Of a stretch of DNA of 64,000 nt, positions 52,412 through 61,357 are shown in pieces. A program made the translations under genes and the position numbers. The first letter of the stretch is position 1. Each line of letters begins with the position of its first letter. The notes under the pieces were generated by a model, which saw nothing but the letters and a program-made list of their open reading frames with translations, ran no database searches and was not told the origin of the DNA. Location: NCBI RefSeq assembly GCF_003971235.1, contig NZ_CP034661.1:3348001-3412000 (forward strand), given 5' to 3'. The stretch comes from Chryseobacterium aureum (GTDB lineage: Bacteria; Bacteroidota; Bacteroidia; Flavobacteriales; Weeksellaceae).

Positions 52412-52461
52412 AGCGGGCTTTAGCCCGCTTTACTATATTGAAATATACATGGCTTTAGCCA
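52412..52461. repeat. pair of REP-like palindromes sharing GGCTTTAGCC
   Basis: AGCGGGC-TTTA-GCCCGCT (52412-52429) and TGGCTTTAGCCA (52450-52461) share a core and lie between the lyase and rhodanese genes, in the manner of a BIME-type extragenic element. Confidence 0.65.
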
Positions 52462-52495
52462 AAACATACTTAAATTAACCCCAAAAATCAACAAA

Positions 52496-53332
52496 ATGTC
52501 TCCAATCATCTCACCATCCGATCTTAAGAAGATTCCAACAGAAAATCTTATCCTTCTTGATGCAAGAGCCGGGAAAGATGTAAAGCAGAATTACCTTGAA
52601 AAACATCTCAAAGGAGCAAGATTCATTGATTTGGACAAAGATCTGGCTGAAATAGGAGAGAATGCCGCCTTTGGGGGCAGACACCCGCTTCCTTCTGTAA
52701 AAAAGTTTGCTGAAACCCTTTCAAATCTTGGCATTTCGGAAGGAGCTCATATTGTTGTGTATGATGATAAAAATGCTTCAAACGCAGCGGCAAGAGCGTG
52801 GTGGATGCTAAGATCTTTTGGATTGGAAAACGTTCAGGTTCTTGATGGCGGAATGCAGGCGGCAGAAAAAGCTGGGTTAGCATTTTCTTCAGGAGAGGAG
52901 CTGTCTGATAAAGCTTCTTTGATTCAAAAAGACCAATGGTCTCTTCCTCTTTCAAGCCTGGAAGCTGTTGAAAATGAATTGAAAAGCGATTCTGCTACTG
53001 TGATTGATGTCAGAGATGCTTACCGTTATAAAGGCGAATCTGAACCGATTGATCTGGTGGCGGGACATATTCCGGGAGCCATTAATATTCCTTTTTCTGA
53101 AAATCTTGATGAAAATGGAAATTTCCTGAAACCAGAAATTTTAAAAGAAAAATACAGCAGACTACTAGAAAATAAGCCTGAACATCTGATCATTCACTGT
53201 GGATCTGGTGTTACAGCATGCCATACTATTCTAGCCTTGGATTATGCGGGATTTCCCATTCCGGATCTGTACGTAGGTTCATGGAGTGAGTGGAGCAGGA
53301 GAGAAGGAAAGGAAATCGCAAAAGATATTTAA
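52496..53332 (+). CDS. two-domain rhodanese sulfurtransferase
   Basis: 278 residues in two rhodanese domains (about 8-125 and 150-275). Only the second has the catalytic Cys, in IHCGSGVTACHTI; this CGSGVTA loop is of the 3-mercaptopyruvate sulfurtransferase type (CG[S/T]GVT). Cytoplasmic sulfur transfer from thiosulfate or mercaptopyruvate; the donor is not certain. Confidence 0.92.
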   Translation: MSPIISPSDLKKIPTENLILLDARAGKDVKQNYLEKHLKGARFIDLDKDLAEIGENAAFGGRHPLPSVKKFAETLSNLGISEGAHIVVYDDKNASNAAARAWWMLRSFGLENVQVLDGGMQAAEKAGLAFSSGEELSDKASLIQKDQWSLPLSSLEAVENELKSDSATVIDVRDAYRYKGESEPIDLVAGHIPGAINIPFSENLDENGNFLKPEILKEKYSRLLENKPEHLIIHCGSGVTACHTILALDYAGFPIPDLYVGSWSEWSRREGKEIAKDI

Positions 53333-53337
53333 AATAA

Positions 53338-53362
53338 AAACCCCGAAAATTTTTCGGGGTTT
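53338..53362. terminator. bidirectional terminator
   Basis: AAACCCCGAA/TTCGGGGTTT with A/T ends between the convergent rhodanese and DUF59 genes. Confidence 0.75.
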
Positions 53363-53382
53363 TATATTATTAAAGGTACTCT

Positions 53383-53709
53383 TTAAAGCATTCCCAGCTC
53401 AAACTTTGCCTCTTCACTCATCATATCCTTATTCCAGCTCGGTTCGAAAGTAAGCTCCAAATCTACACTTTTTACGTTCTCTACTTCAGCTACTTTGTCT
53501 TTTACTTCCTGAGGAAGGGTTTCTGCCACAGGACAGTTGGGAGTCGTAAGTGTCATTATAATTTTTACGTCAGCATCATCGGAGATCTGGACATCGTAAA
53601 TAAGCCCTAATTCGTAGATATCTACCGGAATTTCAGGGTCATATACGGTTTTCAACACACCAATGATTTCCTCACCAATGTCAGCAATTTGATCGTCTGT
53701 AAATTTCAT
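53383..53709 (-). CDS. DUF59/MIP18-like iron-sulfur assembly protein
   Basis: 108 residues, MIP18-like fold. YDPEIPVDIYELGLIYDVQI (about 24-43) and TTPNCPVAETLPQEV with the reactive Cys (near 75) mark the SufT/PaaD-like group that helps mature iron-sulfur proteins. Three bases after the exonuclease gene, in a four-gene minus-strand operon. suf genes are not in the window. Confidence 0.92.
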   Translation of the reverse strand: MKFTDDQIADIGEEIIGVLKTVYDPEIPVDIYELGLIYDVQISDDADVKIIMTLTTPNCPVAETLPQEVKDKVAEVENVKSVDLELTFEPSWNKDMMSEEAKFELGML

Positions 53710-53712
53710 TTT

Positions 53713-54414
53713 TTAATCTAGATTGATATTCCTTTTCAACAAATCTTCCTGACGCATGCGCCGGAAAATATTTGCCAAAGTTAAGACATCTTTTTCACAA
53801 TAGTCAACAATTCTCTGCAAGTCTTTCTCTATGTAGTAAATTGATGAAACCATTGAGCCGTCTATATCATCTTTCGGAGTGGGAATGCCAAAGACATGAG
53901 CCAGTAATTCCAGGGATACAAAACTCTTGTAATCCCCGAATTTCCATAGTTCCATGGTATCTATATGAGGAATTTCCCAGGGCTTTTTCCCAAACATCTG
54001 AAACGGAGCGGGAGGCTGCATTCCATTAATAAGATAGCGTCTCGCAATCCAGGGAAAATCAAATTCCTTTCCGTTATGGGCACAAAGAATGACATTGTAA
54101 AGCCTTGGACTGTTGAAAATTTCTCCAAATTCCTGAAGCATTTTCTTTTCATCATGCCCTGAAAAGCTTTTTATTTTCAGCGTTTCATTCTTTTCAACCA
54201 TTCCGATGGTGATGCAGATGATTTTTCCAAACTCGGCCATAATACCGGCTCTGTCATAAAATTCTTCTGCGGTTGTATCTTCTTTGCGCTGAAATTTTGT
54301 TTTTTTGTCCCACAGATATTGCTCTGTTTCAGATAGATCGTCCCATGATCCAGCCTGCGGAACGGTCTCAATATCAAGGAATAAAACTCTTTCTAAAGGT
54401 ATGTTCTGTATCAT
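53713..54414 (-). CDS. predicted 3'-5' exonuclease, PolB-like DnaQ fold
   Basis: 233 residues. Exonuclease motif I is FLDIETVPQAG (D-x-E near 14-16), motif II is in ILCAHNGKEFDFPWIARR and motif III in IVDYCEKDVLTLANIF with the last Asp. It resembles the stand-alone predicted 3'-5' exonucleases related to PolB proofreading domains. It lies between the DUF59 gene and the CsaA-like gene. Confidence 0.88.
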   Translation of the reverse strand: MIQNIPLERVLFLDIETVPQAGSWDDLSETEQYLWDKKTKFQRKEDTTAEEFYDRAGIMAEFGKIICITIGMVEKNETLKIKSFSGHDEKKMLQEFGEIFNSPRLYNVILCAHNGKEFDFPWIARRYLINGMQPPAPFQMFGKKPWEIPHIDTMELWKFGDYKSFVSLELLAHVFGIPTPKDDIDGSMVSSIYYIEKDLQRIVDYCEKDVLTLANIFRRMRQEDLLKRNINLD

Positions 54415-54430
54415 ATTGTGTTTTGTTGGT

Positions 54431-54778
54431 CTATCCTACCTGCATTCCGTTTTTGGTGGGTAATGAAGGGGTTAAAAGCGTAACATCTTTTTTGTCATCA
54501 CCATATAATCCCAGTACAAGACACTCACTGAAGAAATTGGCAATCTGCTTTTTAGGGAAATTAACAACGGCTAAAATCTGCTTTCCTATAAGTTCTTCTT
54601 TTGTATAAAGAGAGGTAATTTGTGCGGATGATTTTCGGATTCCCAGGTCTCCAAAATCTATTTCCAGCTGGTAAGATGGGTTTCTTGCCTTTTCAAAATC
54701 ATTTACAGAGATTATCGTTCCGCATCTGATGTCTATTTTTTCAAAATCTGCCCAGGTGATGTCTGGTTTTACTGTCAT
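54431..54778 (-). CDS. CsaA/Trbp111-like tRNA-binding domain protein
   Basis: 115 residues: a single EMAPII-type OB fold (DFEKIDIRCGTIISVNDFEKARNPSYQLEIDFG in parts; IGKQILAVVNFPKKQIANFFSECLVLG). CsaA was first described as an export-related chaperone; the domain binds tRNA. Its start overlaps the end of the upstream gene by four bases. Confidence 0.92.
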   Translation of the reverse strand: MTVKPDITWADFEKIDIRCGTIISVNDFEKARNPSYQLEIDFGDLGIRKSSAQITSLYTKEELIGKQILAVVNFPKKQIANFFSECLVLGLYGDDKKDVTLLTPSLPTKNGMQVG

Positions 54779-55284
54779 GGTAATTCGTTAATTAAATGTT
54801 CTACTTCTGTTTTCTGTTCTGCATATTTTTGTTGAAGCTCTGAGCCTTCCCCCATTCTCTTATAATATTCTAAGGCTTTACCGCCAAAGAATTTTTTATG
54901 AAAATCCGAAACATCTGGTATCTGCGGAAAAACTTTGTGAAAAAGCATCTCATAATACGCCTGAAATTCTCTCTCATTTTTATCCTCAATGACCTTTCCG
55001 GGGGCTTTCTGCCGCACATGGAGCATTTCGTGGGCAACCATGTTCAGGACAAGGTTCAGATCAAAATCAAATAAATTTTTGGGGATCATTACTGTTTGTG
55101 GGCCTCCCAGATCGCCTTCTGCCGTGAGAAGCATCGAAGTAGGGGAAAGCTCCTGCCTAAAGCCGAAACCTGCAAAGTTTTCATGCTCAAGATCAAAAGA
55201 ATGGATCAGGTATTTTGCCGCATCCAGAATCTGATCATGTTCTTTATAGGCTTCAAGGTGTAAATTGATCTGCTCGAAATTCAT
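54775..55284 (-). CDS. HExxH-containing putative metallopeptidase-like protein
   Basis: 169 residues from the ATG at 55284; an ATG at 55305 would add seven residues. The motif NMVAHEMLHVRQKAP (H-E-x-x-H near 82-86) with EREFQAYYEMLFHKV downstream supplies a possible zinc site. There is no signal peptide and no recognised family, so the peptidase role is tentative. First gene of the operon with the CsaA-like, exonuclease and DUF59 genes. Confidence 0.68.
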   Translation of the reverse strand: MNFEQINLHLEAYKEHDQILDAAKYLIHSFDLEHENFAGFGFRQELSPTSMLLTAEGDLGGPQTVMIPKNLFDFDLNLVLNMVAHEMLHVRQKAPGKVIEDKNEREFQAYYEMLFHKVFPQIPDVSDFHKKFFGGKALEYYKRMGEGSELQQKYAEQKTEVEHLINELP

Positions 55285-55571
55285 CTGAGATAGGTTTGAT
55301 AACAAATGTATTAAAATATTGAGAATACTAAGGCTTTTTACCCCAAAGGATTAACATAAAATAATCTTTTTTTATACGTCAAGTTCTGTCGCTTCTCTGA
55401 TGGATATTTGCTTCAAGAAAAAACACAAAATATGAAATCAGACTTCAAAATCTCAGGTGGATATCCTTTGCCGGAAACCACCTAAAAAAATAAGGCTAAA
55501 ACCTGAAGGCATTCTACTAAAAAGAGCTTCAGATCTCAACCTATTTTAAAAACAAACACAAATTTACACAA

Positions 55572-58500
55572 ATGAACGAAATGGAAAACAATCCTACAGG
55601 CGCTCCTGTAGAAAATACACCATCACAGACGCTTTTCAGATTTGTAAGCCTTAGAAGCCCTGAACTGTCTGATGATACCAAACAAGATAAAAGATTCATA
55701 GTTATTCCTCAGGATCTGAAAAATGATACTACTTTTTACGTCCCGGTTGTTAACGGAACTGAGACGAAACAAAAGCTGTTGAAAATGTGTGCAGCTAATT
55801 TTGTAAACAACCCGAAACGCATTTCTCCGGATTCAAACAGTCAAAATAGTTTAGAAGGTTTTAAAAGAACCTATAAAGCTTACTATACATTTGGAACATG
55901 GCTGGCAAAAAATAAAAACACATGTACATATGAAGAGGTTGTAGCTGAAAGAGATGCTTTATTTCCTTCACAGTCACCTCCTGCAGGTCCTCGTCTGATT
56001 GATTTATGGAATAATTTAATTTATCAGGTTGTGAGTCAAAAAGATTTTTATGTGAAAGAAGTGATGATGCAGCAGTTATTGGCACAGCATATCCTTACTG
56101 TTTCAAACGAAGAAGAAATGATGAAGGCTCTTCAGGCAAGAGTTGTTTTACCTAAAGAGCTGATGATGGATGATGAGTCTCTTTCTTCATTACAGGCAGT
56201 ATCAAGAATTGCAGCTGAGGGCCCTAAGGAAACTTTTCCTACACAGGAAATGAAAAAGCAGCAGCTTATTTCTGCAGCAAAAATTAAACTTGACAAATAC
56301 GAAGCTTTAAAGAAAAACCTTTCTGCCATTGAAAGACAGTATAAAACAGAGTATCAGAGAGATTACAAGATAAGAGAAGAATCTTACCAGAATGAGATTG
56401 CTCCTATTATTGAAGAATATAACAGAAAAGTGGCAGAGAACAGAGATAGATACTGCCAGGTAAGAACTCCGGACATAAAATATGATCCTGCGGATCCGTG
56501 TCAGCAGATTCCAAATATTCCTGACCCGGTATTACCCAAGTTCAGCTTTCAGTTCAGAGATGAGATCGAAGCAGGTTCTTTGTTAAGAGCCATAAAACCT
56601 GAGAATTTAGACACATTATTTGATGTTTTAGGATATGATTTTCAGAAAGATGCAGGAAAAGAACGTTCAGCTTCATCAGATTCTGCGGATCTAAATATTC
56701 TGTTAGAAGGCATAAATACCTTTTCAGAGATTGATATCTTAGTAAAAGAAGCGGTTGAAAAATCTAACAATATTATTGTAGAAAATACCAATACTGATAA
56801 TGAAAGATATACCAGTATAGGAGGAGTTCTTATTCCAGTGGCAAGAACAGTGGCAGTTCCTTTTACCTATCAGATTTGTCCCAAATATGTTTATAAAGGA
56901 TTCACTTTTGACATTGCTCTTACGGTTCCGGATTCATCTTGGGAGGTGAATCATATTTCCTATGAGCTGACTCCTGGAAATGGTTCTGCAAGTATTAGCA
57001 GCGATTCTTTTACAAAATCCAGATCTGGAAATACAATTTTCCTAAATGATCTCTGTATGCCTGGGCTAGACTTTAATACCATACAGGATGCATCTTTAAG
57101 TGCTAAGATTATGTTCACGAATGGAAAGCTGGCCAATATTTATATCAGTAAATTACAAGCAAGAGCCTGCTTATCCGACCAGTTTTTACTTGAGGTTGAT
57201 GAAATAGAAACAGTGGAAACGGATGATGACGAAAATAACTTCATTCCATCAGGATTTGGATTTAAGCAGCTGGGTATAGCAGACTATTTGAAAGTGGAGC
57301 AGACCACTCATGCTTATGTTGAAGGAGAAGTCGCCCATATTGAGAATATCATGGCCAGAGAGTACCGTGAGAAATCAACCAGAAGACTGAGGAGAAGCGA
57401 AAATACTACAACTACATCCTCAGATACTGAAAGAGAAAAACTTACGGATACAACTACTGCAACCAGGTTTGAAATGCAGAATGAAATTACCAAAATGATG
57501 CAGGAATCTAAAGATACCAATGTACAGTCACATTTCGATGCCAACTGGAAAATAACAGGAGGAGGATCTATCAATACAGGAATTGCAGGAGGATATGCCA
57601 CCCATTCATCCAAAGAAGAAAGTACAAGACAGGCACTTACCCAGGCTCAGGATTTTACAGCAAGAGCTTTAGACAGAGTAGTCACAAAAGTTCATGAGGA
57701 AAGGATTGAAAAGATCATTGAAGAGTTTGAAGAAAACAATAAGCATGGTTTTGACAACACAAAAGGAGATAAACATGTAGTGGGTGTTTACCGATGGGTA
57801 GATAAGCTGATGAAGAATCAGATCTACGATTATGGAAAACGGATGATGTTTGAATTTATGATTCCTCAGCCTGCCAAACTGCATACACTGGGAATGACAT
57901 TGGATAGTTCTGCAACAAAAACAGATCTTGTAAAACCAGAAGACCCAAGAAATGCAAAGAATTTACCCCTGGCAAATTATTCTGCTTTGGATAATGAGGC
58001 TGTACTAAAATACTGGACAAGTATGTATAATATTGAAATCGAGGAAAAGCCCCTGTCGTCCTTTTCAATTGGAAAGTCTTTAAGCGGCCAATGTTCTGGA
58101 AACATTTCCGAAATTGAATATTATAATATGAAGGATGAAATTCAAATTCCTGACGGATATGTTGCCACTTATGGAGTAGTCAATTATGCTGGAGCAAACG
58201 ATGGCGATAGTGCAAGTATAAGTATTTTATTAGGAGACCTGAGCTACTTTTTCATTGGAAGATGGGGGCAGCTGTCATCAGGTACTAAATATGAATTTAA
58301 AAAAAGCTATTCAAAAACACTTCCTATTTCCGCAACTGCTTATAATGAATTTTCCGGAACAGTAAACTATATAGTTGATGTTGAACTTACTCCGGAGGCA
58401 AAAAATGCATGGCTTCAAAAAACATTCAATGCTATTATTGAGGGTTATGAAAAGGCATTAGCTATTTACGAACAGAAAATAGCAGACGAAAAAGCTACCG

Positions 58501-59237
58501 GTATCCAGATTAAAGGATCCAATCCAGGATTTTACCGTCAGATTGAAAATACTGTACTTCGTAAAAACTGTATTTCTTATATGATCAACAGAACTGCCAA
58601 CTCTACCCATGGTTATGGAATGGCAGGGTTAACTAAAGGAAGTATTTTTACGGATTATGAAACAGACCTTTCATCAAATCTTGATAAATACACGGCCTTC
58701 ATTAAGTTTATGGAGCAAGCCTTTGAATGGGAAAATCTATCCTATTATCTGTATCCTTATTATTGGGCTAATAAAACAGAGTGGTCTAACCTCTATCAGG
58801 CTGAAGATGTAGATCCGCTATTCAGAGCATTCTTACAAAGTGGTATGGCCAGGGTAGTTGTTACAGTACGTCCAGGTTTTGAGGACGCTGTACAATTTTA
58901 CCTTGCGACCGGAAAGATCTGGAAAGGGGGAGAAGTTCCTGTTATTGGCGATGATCTTTACCTGTCTATTGTAGATGAGATGAAACAACCCAAAGGGAAG
59001 AAACATGGTAAAGCGTGGATTACAAGACTTCCTACTTCTCTTAGTATTCTTCAGGCAGAAAGTATTGGTTTGAAAGTAGCTCATGCATTGCCATTCACGA
59101 TAGAAAATCCTAAAGATTTTGAAGTTCCTTCTGAAGTAATTACTGAAGACCGATTCAATTTCGCCCAGAATGCCAACCTTTTGGGAAGTTCATCAGAAGA
59201 TCCATCAGAAAAGGTTATTTCGGGAGATTGGGTATAA
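55572..59237 (+). CDS. very large protein of unknown function, first gene of the right-edge locus
   Basis: 1221 residues with no signal peptide or membrane helix. It opens with a TLFRFVSLRSPELSDDTKQDKRF block. Residues about 227-294 are a coiled coil (charged, ending AENRDRY). A beta-rich region with four Cys (about 420-560) follows, then a second helical stretch (about 584-770) with T/S-rich and Gly-rich segments and the strongly conserved-looking HVVGVYRWVDKLMKNQIYDYG and FEFMIPQPAKLH. The C-terminal third is mixed, with a further beta domain and helices. I know no family. A structural, sheath-like or pore-forming role is possible. Its locus runs downstream with gaps of 32, 12 and 99 bases. 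Confidence 0.85.
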   Translation: MNEMENNPTGAPVENTPSQTLFRFVSLRSPELSDDTKQDKRFIVIPQDLKNDTTFYVPVVNGTETKQKLLKMCAANFVNNPKRISPDSNSQNSLEGFKRTYKAYYTFGTWLAKNKNTCTYEEVVAERDALFPSQSPPAGPRLIDLWNNLIYQVVSQKDFYVKEVMMQQLLAQHILTVSNEEEMMKALQARVVLPKELMMDDESLSSLQAVSRIAAEGPKETFPTQEMKKQQLISAAKIKLDKYEALKKNLSAIERQYKTEYQRDYKIREESYQNEIAPIIEEYNRKVAENRDRYCQVRTPDIKYDPADPCQQIPNIPDPVLPKFSFQFRDEIEAGSLLRAIKPENLDTLFDVLGYDFQKDAGKERSASSDSADLNILLEGINTFSEIDILVKEAVEKSNNIIVENTNTDNERYTSIGGVLIPVARTVAVPFTYQICPKYVYKGFTFDIALTVPDSSWEVNHISYELTPGNGSASISSDSFTKSRSGNTIFLNDLCMPGLDFNTIQDASLSAKIMFTNGKLANIYISKLQARACLSDQFLLEVDEIETVETDDDENNFIPSGFGFKQLGIADYLKVEQTTHAYVEGEVAHIENIMAREYREKSTRRLRRSENTTTTSSDTEREKLTDTTTATRFEMQNEITKMMQESKDTNVQSHFDANWKITGGGSINTGIAGGYATHSSKEESTRQALTQAQDFTARALDRVVTKVHEERIEKIIEEFEENNKHGFDNTKGDKHVVGVYRWVDKLMKNQIYDYGKRMMFEFMIPQPAKLHTLGMTLDSSATKTDLVKPEDPRNAKNLPLANYSALDNEAVLKYWTSMYNIEIEEKPLSSFSIGKSLSGQCSGNISEIEYYNMKDEIQIPDGYVATYGVVNYAGANDGDSASISILLGDLSYFFIGRWGQLSSGTKYEFKKSYSKTLPISATAYNEFSGTVNYIVDVELTPEAKNAWLQKTFNAIIEGYEKALAIYEQKIADEKATGIQIKGSNPGFYRQIENTVLRKNCISYMINRTANSTHGYGMAGLTKGSIFTDYETDLSSNLDKYTAFIKFMEQAFEWENLSYYLYPYYWANKTEWSNLYQAEDVDPLFRAFLQSGMARVVVTVRPGFEDAVQFYLATGKIWKGGEVPVIGDDLYLSIVDEMKQPKGKKHGKAWITRLPTSLSILQAESIGLKVAHALPFTIENPKDFEVPSEVITEDRFNFAQNANLLGSSSEDPSEKVISGDWV

Positions 59238-59269
59238 AATATAATTATTAATCAAAAAACATAAATGAT

Positions 59270-60766
59270 ATGCATATTATAGGAAAAATTATTAGGGTAA
59301 ATACTTTACCCCCAATAGATAAAAGAGAATCGAATGTTATTTATCAGGTGGCTGCACCAGGTTCTCCCACTTATACGGATTACGCGGTTGATGAAAACGG
59401 AGATTTAAAAACACATGCCGTTGTTGACGGAACGATTCCATTAGAGCTCGCGGATAGCAATATCAGTATTTCGGATGCGGGTCTTTTGGCAGAAGGAATA
59501 TTAAGCCAGGCTCAATATAACGTCAGCACAAGAGAAAAGCTTGACCAGAAATTAGAAATTCCTCTTACAGAAGGAAATGCTCAGGATTACCCGAAAATTA
59601 TTGGGGTAAACAATAATGGAGCGGTGGCCAAACTTCCGGCAGGAGATTTGGGCAAAAATATAGCCAACTCTTCTTTAACCACAGTTGCTGGCGCAGGATT
59701 GACGCTCGGTGCTAACTGGACCCTCAATACTTCCGGATTTTATTATTCGGTAACCGGGCTGAGTGATAAGTCTGCAGATACCACTTTTAACAGGATGATG
59801 GTTCAGAATTCGTCCGGGCAGCTTTCATGGAGTAACGGCAAAAATGTGATTTCCAATTATCCATTGCTGTTGAATGATGCTGAAAAAACCGCATGGAGAA
59901 ACCGTATGAAACTGTCCACCGAAAACTATTCTACGGGAACCCCCAGAATAGACGTGTTACTGCTTCCGTTTATTGACAATTCAAAAAACTTTATTCAGTA
60001 TACCACATTAGTAGGATTAAATCTCTTTGTGGATAATGTTTCTTCTAACGCTTATATTAAAGTAAAAAGGGTAAAGGATATCAACGGTGTCAATCTGTCC
60101 GTTCCGGAGGAATATAGTGTAGATAATTTTACGGTGATGCAGAACTTTCCCAATAATTTGAATTTTGGGATCAACTGGAGTACAAAACCGGAAGGATATT
60201 ATAAGGTATTTGTAACTCATAATGGATTAACAAATACCAGTTCGCCAGAGCTCATTGTAAAGGCAGGACTTACCTATAGCAAGTTTACGGGAATTGCCAA
60301 TTGGACTTCGCTAACAGGCAACTCAACAATCACGGATACTTCTATCTCGATTGGTCAGGGTTCCACCGCACAAACGGATCATTTAATTTCTATCTCAGAT
60401 ATTAATGCCGGGTTTATGGTTTCTTTTACCGTTAATAACAGCCAAAGTAACTACGGGGCTAATTTCGTTGGACCTTTTTATGGAGGAATCTATGGAGATG
60501 ACGGCGTATTTTATGGCTTTTCAAATTACGGAGGAGATGGAAGCTGGATTATTTATCAGGGAAATCTTTTGCCAAACCGAAATGAAACCTTTCACATCGC
60601 TTATTATAACGGAGTTGTATATGTGATTGCGGAAAGTAATGGTGTGACTTATCAGCAATTTAATTCCACCTTTAATCTACAGCCAAGAAGATTTTATCTC
60701 TCAAGAGGAAGTGGCGGCCAAGGGTCACTGACAATGAATGTACTTGGAAAAATATTATTCTCTTAA
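59270..60766 (+). CDS. tail-fibre-like protein with a C-terminal lectin-like domain
   Basis: 498 residues, no signal peptide. The first 60 residues (LPPIDKRESNVIYQVAAPGSPTYTDYAVDENGDL in parts) resemble the N-terminus of Bacteroidota phage tail-fibre or baseplate-attached proteins. The middle (about 60-230) has fibre-like short repeats such as SVTGLSDKSADTTFNRMMVQ. Residues about 340-498 (SISIGQGSTAQTDHLIS, then alternating strands to MNVLGKILFS) look like a jelly-roll binding domain. Phage structural genes are otherwise absent. Confidence 0.6.
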   Translation: MHIIGKIIRVNTLPPIDKRESNVIYQVAAPGSPTYTDYAVDENGDLKTHAVVDGTIPLELADSNISISDAGLLAEGILSQAQYNVSTREKLDQKLEIPLTEGNAQDYPKIIGVNNNGAVAKLPAGDLGKNIANSSLTTVAGAGLTLGANWTLNTSGFYYSVTGLSDKSADTTFNRMMVQNSSGQLSWSNGKNVISNYPLLLNDAEKTAWRNRMKLSTENYSTGTPRIDVLLLPFIDNSKNFIQYTTLVGLNLFVDNVSSNAYIKVKRVKDINGVNLSVPEEYSVDNFTVMQNFPNNLNFGINWSTKPEGYYKVFVTHNGLTNTSSPELIVKAGLTYSKFTGIANWTSLTGNSTITDTSISIGQGSTAQTDHLISISDINAGFMVSFTVNNSQSNYGANFVGPFYGGIYGDDGVFYGFSNYGGDGSWIIYQGNLLPNRNETFHIAYYNGVVYVIAESNGVTYQQFNSTFNLQPRRFYLSRGSGGQGSLTMNVLGKILFS

Positions 60767-60778
60767 AAAATAAAAATT

Positions 60779-61258
60779 ATGAACGAACATTTAATTATAC
60801 CGGAAAATATTAAGGAAATCCTTAAAAACATTGAAAATACAGCATTATATCTTGCAGAGCTGCCGCTACAGGCACATCCAAGACTTCCACAATTCGAAAG
60901 ACGTATCCGCGTGCTGGATATTGACGCCAAATCTAAACAGCAGTTTATCAGCTTCAGATATGAGCAGATTTTGAAAGATAGGGAAACAGGAGAAGAAGTT
61001 AACATTCCGCTTCCAACCCCGGAATGGATCATCTATAAAGAGACCTGGAGCTATCTTCGTGGAGCTGATAACCACCTTCTGGAGCTTCCTGTTGCAGAGC
61101 CCGAAGATGATAAGGCTACTGATAAGGTGAAAGTACCAAGCTATCAGTATATGCTTTGGCTGTTGAAAAGCAATAAAGCAGGGTTTACAGAACTTCTGGC
61201 TTCCTATCTGGATGAATTTGTGGAAAAACACAAAGAGAACCTGGATGCACTTTCTTAG
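60779..61258 (+). CDS. small accessory protein of the right-edge locus
   Basis: 159 residues, soluble, charged. It begins MNEHLIIPENIKEILKNIENTAL and ends with a helical, acidic region (ELLASYLDEFVEKHKENLDALS). The middle has a WIIYKETWSYLRG block. No recognised family; size and place suit a chaperone, adaptor or tail-assembly protein. Twelve bases after the fibre-like gene, and the last gene before the hairpin at 61274. Confidence 0.7.
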   Translation: MNEHLIIPENIKEILKNIENTALYLAELPLQAHPRLPQFERRIRVLDIDAKSKQQFISFRYEQILKDRETGEEVNIPLPTPEWIIYKETWSYLRGADNHLLELPVAEPEDDKATDKVKVPSYQYMLWLLKSNKAGFTELLASYLDEFVEKHKENLDALS

Positions 61259-61273
61259 GAAATAGTAATCACT

Positions 61274-61294
61274 GGCAGAGCGTAAAGCTCTGCC
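61274..61294 (+). terminator. hairpin between the accessory and toxin-like genes
   Basis: GGCAGAGC/GCTCTGCC with a 5-base loop, then TTT. It may reduce transcription into the toxin-like gene. A seven-residue ORF (METLEKC) follows it at 61316. Confidence 0.6.
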
Positions 61295-61357
61295 TTTATC
61301 AAAAAAGAAAAATTATGGAAACACTTGAAAAATGTTAACAACTAAAAAACGAAGAAA

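Noticed and set aside
55432..55485. 17-codon ORF before the 1221-residue gene (MKSDFKISGGYPLPETT) with a GG pair
   Set aside because: Too short, lacks the conserved leader residues of the double-glycine peptides, and has no terminator or promoter of its own.
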